Positions 38,649 to 47,751 are shown, counted from the first letter of the stretch. The stretch: 64,000 bases of DNA from Actinomycetota bacterium (GCA_019639075.1 JAHBSO010000002.1:287593-351592); one strand, 5' to 3'. Translations and numbers: made by a program. The notes: generated by a model from the letters alone, not told the origin.

Positions 38649-39875
38649 TCAGGAGGAACGGGCGATCTCGAGGATGCGGTCGATCTGGGCGCCGGACAGG
38701 GCGCGGACCGCCGGTTGGGCCGCGTCGATGGCCGCCCGGACCGCCTCCCGGTCGTCGATCAGGCGCTCGAGGGCCCCGCCGATCCCGTCGGCGTCGAGCG
38801 CAGCGGCGTCGATGGAGCGGTCGGCCTGCCCGAACAGGTCGAGCACCTCGACGTACTTGTGGCTCCAGCCGAGCACCAGCGTGGGCACGCCCATCGACAG
38901 CGACGAGACCATGGCGTGGAACCGGCACGACACGAACGCGTCGCATCGGCCGATCAGGTACCGCAGCTCCTCGGGGTCCATCTGCTCCCGCACCACGACG
39001 AGATCGGGGTGGTCGATGCGGGCGGCGATGGCGTTCACCAGCGGGCCGTCGTTGTTGTGGGTCTTGGTCGGGTCGCTGCGGAAGCTGTGGGGCACCAGCA
39101 GCACCCGCCGCCCGGCCGCTAGCTGGCGTTCCACGACCGCCACCATCATCGAATCGAAGTCGCCACCCGCCGCCTCGACCTTGGCCTTCACGACGACGCT
39201 GGGCGCGATGCCGACGGTGAGCTGCGGGCCGGCCAGCCGGGCCAGCGCCTCGTCGACCGGCCCCCGGCCGGCGACCTCCTCCTCGGTGGGCACGCCCATC
39301 ATGAAGGCGAGGTCGGTGCCGAGCTCGACGTTGTCCAGCCGGAGCCCGTCGAGGAACTCCCGGGTCTTGGCCCCGCGGGCGACGATCAGGTCGATGCGGG
39401 GAAGGATCGCCCGGGCCGTCCACCGGTTGATCCGGCTGCGGAACGGGCCGAGCGCCTGGGCGCACTTCACGACCGGTCGCCCGAGCACGAGGGCCGGCAG
39501 CAGGATCGCGACGTTGAACACCAGGAACTTCTCCCGGCCGTCGGAGAACGCGATGCCGCCCTGGTCGAGCACGACGTCGGCCTCGGCGATCGCCGCGACC
39601 TCGGGGACCTTCCGGGCGATCAGCTTGCGGAGCGGGGGCAGCACCCGCCACAGCACCGCGCCACCGTTGATCAGCGTGCCCAGGCGGGCCGGCCGGGCGT
39701 CGAGCACCCGCAGCTCGGGCAGCCACCCCTGCCGGCGGTCCTCGTCGGGGTAGTAGCTGAGCAGCGTGATCTCGGCTTCGCGGTCGCGCTCGCCGATGGT
39801 GCGGACCGTCGCGGTCACCATCGACGCCGCGCCCATGTTCCCCGAGAGGGCCGGGCCCACGATCACGTACTTCAC
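38649..39875 (-). CDS. polysaccharide pyruvyl transferase family protein
   Basis: A 408-residue protein of the CsaB/WcaK-like polysaccharide pyruvyl transferase family, which adds ketal pyruvate to cell-surface sugars using PEP. The N-terminal Rossmann part begins VIVGPALSGNMGAASMV. The central section has the LDQGGIAFSDG loop, and the C-terminal nucleotide-binding half has VSCRFHAMVSSLSMGVPTL, matching the family's xxRFHaxx motif. The GTG overlaps the upstream membrane-protein stop (GTGA). It is the last gene of a three-gene surface-polymer operon. Confidence 0.85.
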   Translation of the reverse strand: MKYVIVGPALSGNMGAASMVTATVRTIGERDREAEITLLSYYPDEDRRQGWLPELRVLDARPARLGTLINGGAVLWRVLPPLRKLIARKVPEVAAIAEADVVLDQGGIAFSDGREKFLVFNVAILLPALVLGRPVVKCAQALGPFRSRINRWTARAILPRIDLIVARGAKTREFLDGLRLDNVELGTDLAFMMGVPTEEEVAGRGPVDEALARLAGPQLTVGIAPSVVVKAKVEAAGGDFDSMMVAVVERQLAAGRRVLLVPHSFRSDPTKTHNNDGPLVNAIAARIDHPDLVVVREQMDPEELRYLIGRCDAFVSCRFHAMVSSLSMGVPTLVLGWSHKYVEVLDLFGQADRSIDAAALDADGIGGALERLIDDREAVRAAIDAAQPAVRALSGAQIDRILEIARSS

Positions 39876-40840
39876 GTCACTGCCTGCTTTCGTTCTCGAC
39901 CGAGCAGATAGCCCACGCCCAGCACGCCGTCCGCGATGGTCGCGTAGATGCGGGCGTTGATGGCGCAGACCGCGGCGAGCTCGACGGGCATCATCCGGGA
40001 CAGCACGATCACGATCACCGCCTCGCGGACGCCGATGCCCGACGGCACGAACACGGCGAGGATCCCGAGGATCCCGGCCAGCGTGTAGGCCGCCGTGAGG
40101 ATCACGACGTCGCCCGGGCCCACGTCGTAGACGGCGCTGACGAGCACCACGAAGCCGATGCCGTTGATGATGCGGGGCACCGTGTAGAGGAGCTGCAACC
40201 GGAGCGCGTCGCCCAGGCCGATGAAGCTGAGCTGGGCGGGGTCGACCTTCCGCTTGGTGACCCGGATGAGCAGCGTGATGATCCGGCGCAGGACCGGTTC
40301 CATGCTGAGGCCGACGAACGCCACCGCCACGGCGACGCCGGCGACGAGGTACCAGCCGAGGCTGGTGGTCGCGGTCGAGCCGAGGCCGACGAGCAGGATC
40401 GGGATGGTCGGAACGGTCGAGGTGATGCCGAGGAACAGGTTCTCGTAGATGAACGCCACGGTGGCCTGCGACTTCGAGATGCCGACCTTCGGCCCCCACG
40501 ACGCCTTCCAGGCGAACGCCCCGACCTGACCGGGCACGTACTTGAGGAGCCACGCCGCCGTGTTGGCCCGCACCGCGCTGCCGAGCGGGACCGCCGTACG
40601 GGCACAGGCATCGACGGTGCTGCGCCAGAGCACGCCGGACACGAGCACGGCGATGGTGAAGGTCACGGTGGCCACGACGCCCCGCCACCCGCCGATGAAG
40701 CTCTGGCCCTCCAGGTCCTCGTAGTTCGAGGAGAGGCGCGACAGCACCGAGAACGCGATGAACGCGATCAGCGCGATGAACGCGGCCGTGCGGGCGTAGC
40801 GCCACCGCGGGTCGCGGAACCGCTCGCGGAGGGCGGTCAC
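39872..40840 (-). CDS. UPF0104 / LPG-synthase-like polytopic membrane protein
   Basis: A 322-residue membrane protein with about eight helices. It belongs to the same family as the first gene of the window, with LLKYVPGQVGAFAWK (conserved Gly/Pro turn) and VFVPSGIGVREAVIVIVLS near the C terminus as hallmarks. It lacks the soluble synthase domain of true MprF. Relatives in polysaccharide clusters are thought to move or anchor lipid-linked sugars. It is coupled to the pyruvyltransferase and starts seven bases after the nitroreductase stop. Confidence 0.85.
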   Translation of the reverse strand: MTALRERFRDPRWRYARTAAFIALIAFIAFSVLSRLSSNYEDLEGQSFIGGWRGVVATVTFTIAVLVSGVLWRSTVDACARTAVPLGSAVRANTAAWLLKYVPGQVGAFAWKASWGPKVGISKSQATVAFIYENLFLGITSTVPTIPILLVGLGSTATTSLGWYLVAGVAVAVAFVGLSMEPVLRRIITLLIRVTKRKVDPAQLSFIGLGDALRLQLLYTVPRIINGIGFVVLVSAVYDVGPGDVVILTAAYTLAGILGILAVFVPSGIGVREAVIVIVLSRMMPVELAAVCAINARIYATIADGVLGVGYLLGRERKQAVT

Positions 40841-40847
40841 GAGGCGA

Positions 40848-41954
40848 TCACGTGGGTGACGGCGGCGCCACGTTGTAGCTGCGCAGGAAGTCCAGGCTCT
40901 TCTTGGCCGAGTACGGGACGCCGCCGTCGCTGCGCGGGTAGCCGACGGCCATGAGGAAGATCACGCGCTCGTAGGGCTCGAGCCCGATCGCCTTGGCCAT
41001 CTTGCGCTCGAGCGGCTCGAAGTCCGGCCAGTTGATGACCGACGAGGCGAGGTCCAGCGTCTCCAGGGCGAACATGAACGCCATGGCCGACAGCGCGGCG
41101 TCGATGTAGGGGACGTGGCGGTCGCGGGCCGAGAAGAAGTTGTCCTGCTTGCCGACCATGACGACGACGGTCTGGATGTTCTGGCTGTACCCGGCGGCGC
41201 CGAACGGCAGCGACGCGACCCGCTTCACCAGCTCCGGATCGTCGAAGATCCGGTACTCGAAGGGCTGGCGGTTGCACGCGGAGGGCGACTGACGGCCGAC
41301 CATGAGCGCCTGGTCGACGAGCTCGCGGGGCACCGGCTTGTCCTCGAACCAGCGCACCGAGCGACGCCGCATGGCGAGTTCGAGGAGCGCGTCGTAGGAC
41401 ACCGACAGCTCGGGGCTCTGCTTGCGCTGGAACGGCGAGTGGTCCATCTCCAGGGCCAGCCCGGGATCACGGTCGCCGGCCGCGACCAGGAACCGATCGT
41501 GCAGCGCGGCGAGGTGGTCGTCCTGCTCGACGGCGTCGAAGTAGGCCCGGAGCACGTCCTCGCTCCAGCGGGCGAGGGAGGGGTCGATCGCCGCGGGGTC
41601 CCGCTGGTAGGCCTCGAAGGCCTCGACGGTCTCCTCGATGTAGTCCAGCGCGAACACCGGCCGACGGGGCTCCATGATGAGCGCCTTCTCCAGCCGGTGG
41701 ACGTTGCGCCGCAGCCTCGGCGAGGTGGCCGCCGGCCGACGCTGGTTGCGGTGGTACGCGGCTTTGCCGGTGAGCACGGCGTAGCGCTCCCGGTTGAACC
41801 CGAACGGCGACAGCCAGAACCCGATCGTGGCCGTGACCCGGTTGGCGGTGAGGACGCCGAGCACCGCCCGATTGCCGCGCTCGCTCGCGGTGCGCACCGC
41901 AGGACGGGCGAGGAAGAGCTGCACGCGGCGCTTGATGACGTTCAACTTCGACAT
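40848..41954 (-). CDS. nitroreductase family protein with N-terminal extension
   Basis: A 368-residue flavin oxidoreductase. The FMN-binding core lies in the C-terminal half: ELAMRRRSVRWFEDKPVPRE (the basic FMN phosphate contact), then GRQSPSACNRQPFEYRIF, and near the end LMAVGYPRSDGG. The first 150 residues form a helical extension not found in ordinary nitroreductases, including RLRRNVHRLEKALIMEPRRP. Its fixed position ahead of a flippase-like protein and a pyruvyltransferase suggests a step in surface-polymer synthesis rather than detoxification. ATG with GAGGA upstream. Confidence 0.85.
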   Translation of the reverse strand: MSKLNVIKRRVQLFLARPAVRTASERGNRAVLGVLTANRVTATIGFWLSPFGFNRERYAVLTGKAAYHRNQRRPAATSPRLRRNVHRLEKALIMEPRRPVFALDYIEETVEAFEAYQRDPAAIDPSLARWSEDVLRAYFDAVEQDDHLAALHDRFLVAAGDRDPGLALEMDHSPFQRKQSPELSVSYDALLELAMRRRSVRWFEDKPVPRELVDQALMVGRQSPSACNRQPFEYRIFDDPELVKRVASLPFGAAGYSQNIQTVVVMVGKQDNFFSARDRHVPYIDAALSAMAFMFALETLDLASSVINWPDFEPLERKMAKAIGLEPYERVIFLMAVGYPRSDGGVPYSAKKSLDFLRSYNVAPPSPT

Positions 41955-42110
41955 GGCAAACGGTCCTCGTCGGGCGGAGGGACGGTCCCGGCCCGGACAC
42001 ACCCGGTGGTCCAGTTAACCGTACGCCCCCGCCGCGGCCCCACCCTCGCACCACCGGCGTAGCGAACGTCACGTCCCACCGATCGGCGGCGCTCGCCCTA
42101 CCGTGGTGCG

Positions 42111-42608
42111 ATCGCCGCGCTCCCCCGCCCCCGATCGACCTCCCGACCCGCCCGCGCGCTGCTCGCCGGACTGGCCGCGGTGGTGCTCCTCGCCGCTGCG
42201 TGCAGCGGCGACGGCGACGATCCGATCGGCTTCGCCACGCCGCGGGAGGTCGTCGACGCGCACATCGCCGCCTCGCGCGCCTACGACCTCGCCGCGGACT
42301 GCGCGCTGCGCCACCCCGACGTCGTCGCCGAGATGGCGACCCTCGACGGTCGGGACGCCGAGGGCTACTGCGAGTGGGCCACGGCATCGGCCGTCGCCGA
42401 CACACCCGAGGACCGCAAGGCCCGCACTCGCGAGATCTACACCGACCCGACGGTCACGGCAGGCTCGGCCACCGACGAGCGCGCCACGTTCTCCGTCGAG
42501 GCGGCCGACGGCAGCTACCACGAGGAGGTCACCGTGGTGCAGGTCGACGGCCGCTGGTTCCTCGAGAACGTGGAGGGCGCCGACGTCGAGGACGACCACG
42601 ACCACTGA
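42111..42608 (+). CDS. small lipoprotein, unusual ATC start proposed
   Basis: A 165-residue exported lipoprotein. Reading upstream from the first GTG (42180), the frame encodes a perfect signal peptide (basic RPRSTSRPAR, then LLAGLAAVVLLAAAC) with lipobox Cys31, but no ATG, GTG or TTG precedes it. An ATC at 42111 lies exactly six bases after a TACCGT -10 box (42099-42104), the leaderless layout seen elsewhere. A lost base in the C-rich run at 42119-42131 with a GTG start is the alternative. The mature domain resembles DUF4878/NTF2-like lipoproteins (a helical start VVDAHIAASRAYD and a final DGRWFLENV). Confidence 0.6.
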   Translation: MAALPRPRSTSRPARALLAGLAAVVLLAAACSGDGDDPIGFATPREVVDAHIAASRAYDLAADCALRHPDVVAEMATLDGRDAEGYCEWATASAVADTPEDRKARTREIYTDPTVTAGSATDERATFSVEAADGSYHEEVTVVQVDGRWFLENVEGADVEDDHDH

Positions 42609-42620
42609 TCGGAGCCCCTC

Positions 42621-43538
42621 GTGCCATCGGCCCTCACCAACCTCCGCGACCTGCTCACCTACGCCGCGACCCGCAAGGGCCACGACCGGGCCGACCGTGC
42701 GGTGCTGACCGACCTCGCCGTCGACGCCGACGACCTCGGCCTCCCCGACGGCGTGGAGGTCCGCTGGCTCGGCGTCGCCGGGTTCGCCCTCTCCTCCGAG
42801 GGGACCACGCTCCTCATCGACCCGTACGTCACCCGCCGCCCCGTCGGCGACCTCCTGCGCCGACGGGTGTGGTCGTCGGATCCCGTGCTCCTCGACCGCC
42901 ACGTGCCGAGGGCCGACGCGATCCTGCTCGGCCACACCCACTTCGACCACGCGCTCGACGCGCCCGCGATCGCGGCCCGGGACGGCGCGACCGTCTACGG
43001 CGGCCGGTCCGCCGCCACGTTGATGGGCCTGCACGGCCTCGCCGGACAAGCCGTCGAGGTCGAGGCCCATCGGCCGTTCGAGATCGGCCCGTTCACGATC
43101 ACGTTCGTGCCGAGCGTGCACTCGAAGCTCGTGCTCGGCCTCAAGGTGCCCAACGGCGGGGAGATCACCTGCGAGCACCTGGACGGCCTCACCGGCCAGG
43201 CGTACTGCTGCGGACAGGTGTGGGGCATCCAGATCGAGGTCGCCGGGGCGACGATCTACCACCAGGGCTCGGCGGACCTCCTCGACGACGAGATCGGCCG
43301 GCGCGAGGTCGACGTCTTCCTCTGCGGCATCGCCGGCCGGCAGGTCACCGACGACTACCTCGGGCGGATCCTGCCCCGACTGGCCCCCCGGACCGTCGTC
43401 ATCACCCACCACGACGACTTCTTCCGCCCGCTCGACGACCCCGAGGGCGGAGGCCTGGCGTTCGGCGTGGACGTGGCCCGGTTCGTCGACGAGGTCGGTG
43501 CCGTGTCCGGCGACCTCCGGGTGGTCAGCCTGGCCTGA
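42621..43538 (+). CDS. metallo-beta-lactamase-fold hydrolase
   Basis: A 305-residue UlaG-like MBL-fold protein. The zinc motif HTHFDH spans residues 105-110. Later histidines are in VPSVHSK, and IYHQGSADLLDD supplies the bridging acid region; ITHHDD gives the last ligand. GTG start with CGGAG upstream, 12 bases after the lipoprotein gene. The substrate is unknown; relatives act on cyclic phosphodiesters, N-acyl lipids or lactones. Confidence 0.88.
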   Translation: MPSALTNLRDLLTYAATRKGHDRADRAVLTDLAVDADDLGLPDGVEVRWLGVAGFALSSEGTTLLIDPYVTRRPVGDLLRRRVWSSDPVLLDRHVPRADAILLGHTHFDHALDAPAIAARDGATVYGGRSAATLMGLHGLAGQAVEVEAHRPFEIGPFTITFVPSVHSKLVLGLKVPNGGEITCEHLDGLTGQAYCCGQVWGIQIEVAGATIYHQGSADLLDDEIGRREVDVFLCGIAGRQVTDDYLGRILPRLAPRTVVITHHDDFFRPLDDPEGGGLAFGVDVARFVDEVGAVSGDLRVVSLA

Positions 43539-43545
43539 CCCGGGC

Positions 43546-43574
43546 GCACGGTCGGGGTCGGACCCCGACCGTGC
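43546..43574. repeat. single family A palindrome, perfect 14-1-14 form
   Basis: Arms GCACGGTCGGGGTC and GACCCCGACCGTGC around one central G. It differs from the 29-bp unit at 2377 at only three positions and seems to be the ancestral symmetric form. It lies between convergent genes, seven bases after one stop and ten before the other. Confidence 0.9.
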
Positions 43575-43584
43575 CGCGCATCGC

Positions 43585-44730
43585 TCAGGGCGTGGGCACG
43601 ACCCCGAACGACACCCCGCCCGAAGCGATCGACCCGGTGTCGAGGCCGACGGCGGCCTCGACGGGCCGCTTCCACGCACCGCGCGCCTCGAGGATCGGGA
43701 GGACCCCCTCGCCGAACCAGTACAGCTCCTCCAGGTGCGGGTAGCCGCCGAGGATGAACTCGTCGACGCCCAGCGCGTGGTACTCCTCCAGCCGATCGGC
43801 GATCTCCTCGTGGCTCCCGACGAGCGCCGTGCCGGCCCCGCCCCGCGCCAGACCGACGCCGGCCCACAGGTTGGGAGCCACCTCCAGCGCGTCGCGACGG
43901 CCACCGTGCAGGGCGTTCATCCGCTGCTGGCCCTCGGATTCGGTGGTCGACATCCGGGCGTGGACGGCAGCGATCTCCTCGTCGCTGATCCCGTCCAACA
44001 GCGAGTCCGCCGCGGCCCACGCGGCCGCCGCGTCCGGGCGGGCCACGGTGTGCAGGCGCATGCCGAACCTCGGTGTGCGCCCGTGGACCGCTGCGGCCTC
44101 GCGCACGCGATCGAGCTTCTCGGCCACGAGCGCCGGCGGCTCGCCCCAGGTGAGGTAGACGTCGGCGTGGCGGGCGGCCACGTCGAGCGCTGCGGCCGAG
44201 GAACCGGCGAAGTAGATGGCCGGCACCGGGTCGGGGCGGCGACCGAGCCGGGCACCGGCGACGTGCAGGTGCTCGCCCTCGTGGTCGACCACCGCGTCCT
44301 GCCAGAGCGCACGGACGATGTCGAGGAACTCGTCGCACCGGGCGTAGCGCTCGTCCTTGCCCAGCCAGTCGCCGTAGAGCTGCTGCTCGCGCGAGTCGCC
44401 CCCGGTGACGACGTTGAGGAGCAGGCGGCCACCGGTGTGGAACTGGTAGGTGGCGGCCTGCTGGGCGGCGAGGGTGGGCGAGGTGAGGCCGGGCCGGAAC
44501 GCCACGAGGAACTTCAGCCGACGCGTTCGCTGGGCGAGGGCGGCGGTGGTGATCCACGCGTCGTCGCACCAGGGCCCGGCCGGGGTCAGCGCGGCCTCGA
44601 AACCGAGGTCCTCGGCGGCCAGCGCGATCTGGGTGAGGTAGCCGAGCGTGGCCGGGCGCGGTGACGCGGTCTCGACCAGGTGGCGACCGTCGCCGTTGGT
44701 GGGGAGGAACCAGTGGAAGGTGATCGACAT
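43585..44730 (-). CDS. LLM-class flavin-dependent monooxygenase, alkanesulfonate-monooxygenase-like
   Basis: A 381-residue bacterial-luciferase-fold enzyme closest to SsuD, which desulfonates alkanesulfonates with FMNH2 and O2. Family signatures are FLVAFRPGLTSPTLAAQQAA, LLLNVVTGGDSREQQLYGD and KDERYARCDEFLDIV, with the later GMRLHTVARPD. The ATG at 44730 was chosen because the family starts at this point (MSITFHWFLPTNGDGRH). No transporter or flavin reductase is adjacent. A clear promoter lies 61 bases upstream. Confidence 0.9.
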   Translation of the reverse strand: MSITFHWFLPTNGDGRHLVETASPRPATLGYLTQIALAAEDLGFEAALTPAGPWCDDAWITTAALAQRTRRLKFLVAFRPGLTSPTLAAQQAATYQFHTGGRLLLNVVTGGDSREQQLYGDWLGKDERYARCDEFLDIVRALWQDAVVDHEGEHLHVAGARLGRRPDPVPAIYFAGSSAAALDVAARHADVYLTWGEPPALVAEKLDRVREAAAVHGRTPRFGMRLHTVARPDAAAAWAAADSLLDGISDEEIAAVHARMSTTESEGQQRMNALHGGRRDALEVAPNLWAGVGLARGGAGTALVGSHEEIADRLEEYHALGVDEFILGGYPHLEELYWFGEGVLPILEARGAWKRPVEAAVGLDTGSIASGGVSFGVVPTP

Positions 44731-44790
44731 GGCGAGTGCCTCGGTTCGAGCCGGCCCGCGAACGGCCGGGAGCCCTTGTTGTCCGGGTGC

Positions 44791-44819
44791 AGTATGAGTC
44801 GCATCCGGCCCCGGGCCAA
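44791..44819 (-). promoter_or_regulatory. promoter of the SsuD-like gene
   Basis: Minus-strand -35 TTGGCC (44814-44819), a 17-base spacer and -10 CATACT (44791-44796). About 55 bases of leader follow, with a GC-rich imperfect hairpin (CCCGGCC/GGGCCGG). Confidence 0.6.
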
Positions 44820-44843
44820 GAGCCACCCGTCACGCCGGACGGG

Positions 44844-46046
44844 TCAACGACCCGACAGGGCGGTGCGAACGTTCGGCTGAAGGGTCTGGAGCGCGACGAG
44901 GACCGCCCCGCGCACCCAGGCATCGATGCCCAGGGTGGAGGTGCGCAGGTCGAACCGGGGCCCACCGTCGACCTCGGCGAGCGCCTCGATCCGGCGGCAG
45001 AGGTGGGCGGCGAGGTCGGGGTACTGCACGATCAGTCCGGTGACGACGACCACCTCGGGGTCGATGAGCGCGGCCATCGAGACGGCGAGGTGCGCGCCGC
45101 GGTCGAGCACGCGGTGCACCACGGCCGTGACCGTCGGCTCGTCGGCGCGGACCCTCTCGACGACCTGCTCGAACGCCGCGACCTCGTCCCCCGGTCCGTG
45201 CCCGGGACGGGGCGCGACCATCGCTCGCACGCCGGCGACCGCCTCGACGCAGCCGACCCTTCCGCACCGGCACGGCGTGTCGTCGCCGAACACCGGAACG
45301 TGGCCGATCGATCCGGCGAGGCCGGACGCACCGCGGTGGAGCCTCCCGTCGATCACCAGCCCAGCCCCGATGCGGGCGCCGTAATCGATGACGACCACGT
45401 CCCGCGCCCCGCTCGCCACACCGTTGCGGGCCTCGGCGAGGGTCGCGGCCTGGGTCACGTCCTGGGCCTGCACCGGCGTGGCCAACCGCTCGGTCAGCAT
45501 CTCGGCCAGGGGGACGTCGCGCCACCCGAGGACGTCGCTGCGGACGACGGTGCCCGACGTGGTGTCGACCGCCCCGGGCACGCAGACGCCCGCGCTCGCG
45601 AGGGGCGGTCCCCCGTCGGCGGCGACGAGCCGGTCGGTGGCCGCCGCGATGCGTTCGACCACGGTCGACGGCGGGGCGGCGGCGACGTCGACCGTCACCG
45701 CGTCGACGACGGCTCCGGCCGCGTCGGCCAGCACCACCCGGGCCCAGCGGGCGCCGACCTGGGCGGCGACGACCCGCGCCGCCTCGGGGTTGCATCCGAC
45801 GAGCACGCGCGGCCGACCTCGGGCGGACCGGCCCACGCCGTCACCGTCGGCCGGGCCGAGCTCCCGGAGCACCCCCTCGTCGATCAGCTCGGCGACCATC
45901 GGGGTGACGGCCGACCGGGTGAGGGCGAGCCGGTCGGCGAGATCGGTCCGCGACAGCGGGCCATGGGTGCGCAGGAGGTCGAGCACCTGCGTGCGGTGCA
46001 GCGCCCTGAGGACGTGGGTGCCCCCGGTGATCGAGGTCCCGCTCAT
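44844..46046 (-). CDS. ROK family transcriptional regulator
   Basis: A 400-residue repressor-type ROK protein. The N-terminal winged helix (about residues 15-65) includes LLRTHGPLSRTDLADRLALT and SAVTPMVAELIDEGVL. The sugar-kinase-like domain follows with VVVIDYGARIGAGLVIDG and the zinc motif CRCGRVGC after GHVPVFGDD. The catalytic Asn-Asp of true kinases reads QD, so it should bind rather than phosphorylate a sugar. It is divergent from the propeller-lipoprotein gene, with a candidate operator between them. Confidence 0.9.
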   Translation of the reverse strand: MSGTSITGGTHVLRALHRTQVLDLLRTHGPLSRTDLADRLALTRSAVTPMVAELIDEGVLRELGPADGDGVGRSARGRPRVLVGCNPEAARVVAAQVGARWARVVLADAAGAVVDAVTVDVAAAPPSTVVERIAAATDRLVAADGGPPLASAGVCVPGAVDTTSGTVVRSDVLGWRDVPLAEMLTERLATPVQAQDVTQAATLAEARNGVASGARDVVVIDYGARIGAGLVIDGRLHRGASGLAGSIGHVPVFGDDTPCRCGRVGCVEAVAGVRAMVAPRPGHGPGDEVAAFEQVVERVRADEPTVTAVVHRVLDRGAHLAVSMAALIDPEVVVVTGLIVQYPDLAAHLCRRIEALAEVDGGPRFDLRTSTLGIDAWVRGAVLVALQTLQPNVRTALSGR

Positions 46047-46090
46047 CCCGCACCCCGGTCCTCGGGCATCGCTGCGCTCACCTGCACTCC

Positions 46091-46119
46091 TTGACGGGAC
46101 GACCCGGCCATCTTAACTT
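46091..46119 (+). promoter_or_regulatory. promoter of the propeller lipoprotein operon
   Basis: -35 TTGACG (46091-46096), a 17-base spacer and -10 TAACTT (46114-46119). The strongest hexamer pair found on the plus strand in this window. Confidence 0.65.
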
Positions 46120-46135
46120 CACGTCTCGTAGTAAA
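46113..46135. promoter_or_regulatory. candidate ROK operator
   Basis: Imperfect inverted repeat TTAACT, 11 bases, AGTAAA. It is an AT-rich island covering the -10 box and likely start point between the ROK gene and the divergent lipoprotein operon. The position suits repression of both genes. Confidence 0.45.
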
Positions 46136-46149
46136 TGGAGGAGCCCAAG

Positions 46150-47751
46150 ATGTCCAAGTGGTTCGCGCCGTTCGTCGTGCTCGCCGTCACCGGCCTCGGC
46201 TCGTGCTCGGGCTCGGCCGACGATGCCGCGCCGCGGCCGACGACCACCACGACCGTCCCCGCGGAGCCGGGTGCCGACCGGCTCGCGTCACGGGTCGTGC
46301 CCCTCCCCGACGACGTCGAGGGGGCCCGCTTCCCGTGGTGGAGCGCCGACGGTGAGCGGCTGCTGTTCTCGGCCACGCCCGCGGGTTCGAGCCGCGTCGA
46401 GATCATGTCCGTCGCCCCGGACGGGAGCGACCTCGCCTGCATCACCTGTGGCGTCGAGGCCGACCTCACCGAACCACTCCTCAAGCCCATGGCCTTCGGT
46501 GACGGACGGCGCATCGCGATCCGCGTCGGGAACCAGAACCCCACGAAGGCCGCGGATCACGCCATCGTCGAGTGCACGCCGAGCGTCGCGTCGTGTGACG
46601 AGGTCGAGCTCGTCCCGCTGGTGCCGCCGGCGGCCGACGACCCCGCGGTCCAGCAGGATCAGCGCGAGCTGCGGCTGTCGCCCGACGGCCTCCACGTCGG
46701 CATCAGCCAGGTGCGGACGTCCGCGACCGGCACCAGCGACCTGATCGCCATCGTCGCTCGCCTGACCCGCACCGACACCGCGTACGAGCTCGACGACCCC
46801 CGAGTCGTGAGCGAGCGCGGCGAGCTCAAGTCCTTCACGCCCGACGGCCGGCGGGTCCTCGTCGCCGAGTTCACCCCCGGCCCGTTCGAGCTCGCGAACC
46901 CCGACGTCGTCAGCATCGACCTGGCCACCGGGCACGAGGAGCGGGTCACCTATGCACCCGACTACGACGAGCCGGTCGAGTACTCCCCCGACGGCGAGTC
47001 GTACGTGGTCGGCAGCGGCCGGGGTTCCGGGCTGTTCGAGACGGTGTCGCAGGTCCATCGCCCGTCACTGCTCGGACGCGCGCTGGACCCGCTGACCGCC
47101 GCCCTGTTCGCCGGGTACCGGCCCCAGCTCCTCGAGGGCTGGATCGTCCGCTCCGGCGCCGAGGCCGACGGCGACCTCGGCACCCGCATCCCGGTGCCCG
47201 ACGGCGACTTCGACGCCCGACCGATCTGGAACTGGAGCCCCGACGGGACGGCGATCACCTTCTGGGAGGGATCGGGCAGCGGGTTCGAGACCGACCCGGG
47301 CGAGTCCCGCCTGGTCGTGACCGAGCTGGTCGATCGCGAGCCGGTCGACGCCCTCGAACCCATCGGCGCCGACGAGATCGACCCGACCTGGGCCCCGGCG
47401 CTCGCCGGCTACGTCCCCGACGGCGTCCCGACGCCGCAGTCGCGCGACGGCAAGACGTCGGGAACCGTCACCGTCGAGGTCGTCGACACCGCCGACCAGC
47501 TGACCGTGTCCCTGACCTACGACGGGTTCTCCGACGACGGCGAGTGGGTGATCGACGGCACCGAGCGGGCCGAGCGGCGCGGCGGCACCACCACCTACAC
47601 CGCGGATCTCACCCTCACCGGTGACCACGAGGGCTTCCTCCGCGCCGACGCCGTCATCTCGGTCGGCGGCATCGAGGGCACCATCACCTCCTCGGTCGAC
47701 GGCCACGAGCTGACCCTGCCGCCCGCCGGAGGAGCCGACGGTGGGAGCTGA
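46150..47751 (+). CDS. beta-propeller (WD40/TolB-like) lipoprotein
   Basis: A 533-residue exported protein with lipobox LGSC (Cys19), then a Thr-rich linker (RPTTTTTVPAEP). Propeller repeats of the TolB type follow: WWSADGERLLFSA, LSPDGLHVGIS, FTPDGRRVLVAEF, YSPDGESYVVG and WSPDGTAITFWE. The C-terminal 100 residues form a beta-rich domain. ATG 46150 was chosen over an in-frame ATG five codons upstream because a perfect GGAGGAG lies seven bases before it. It overlaps the next gene by 11 bases. Probable surface binding protein; ligand unknown. Confidence 0.85.
   Translation: MSKWFAPFVVLAVTGLGSCSGSADDAAPRPTTTTTVPAEPGADRLASRVVPLPDDVEGARFPWWSADGERLLFSATPAGSSRVEIMSVAPDGSDLACITCGVEADLTEPLLKPMAFGDGRRIAIRVGNQNPTKAADHAIVECTPSVASCDEVELVPLVPPAADDPAVQQDQRELRLSPDGLHVGISQVRTSATGTSDLIAIVARLTRTDTAYELDDPRVVSERGELKSFTPDGRRVLVAEFTPGPFELANPDVVSIDLATGHEERVTYAPDYDEPVEYSPDGESYVVGSGRGSGLFETVSQVHRPSLLGRALDPLTAALFAGYRPQLLEGWIVRSGAEADGDLGTRIPVPDGDFDARPIWNWSPDGTAITFWEGSGSGFETDPGESRLVVTELVDREPVDALEPIGADEIDPTWAPALAGYVPDGVPTPQSRDGKTSGTVTVEVVDTADQLTVSLTYDGFSDDGEWVIDGTERAERRGGTTTYTADLTLTGDHEGFLRADAVISVGGIEGTITSSVDGHELTLPPAGGADGGS

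Noticed and set aside
42103..42708. 201-codon frame starting at GTG over the lipoprotein gene
   Set aside because: Its translation is Pro/Arg/Ser-rich shadow, while the adjacent frame gives a lipoprotein signal peptide and a compact domain.
44731..44790. Cysteine- or SAM-responsive leader before the SsuD-like gene
   Set aside because: Only an imperfect GC hairpin is visible; no SAM riboswitch core or Cys-rich leader peptide.
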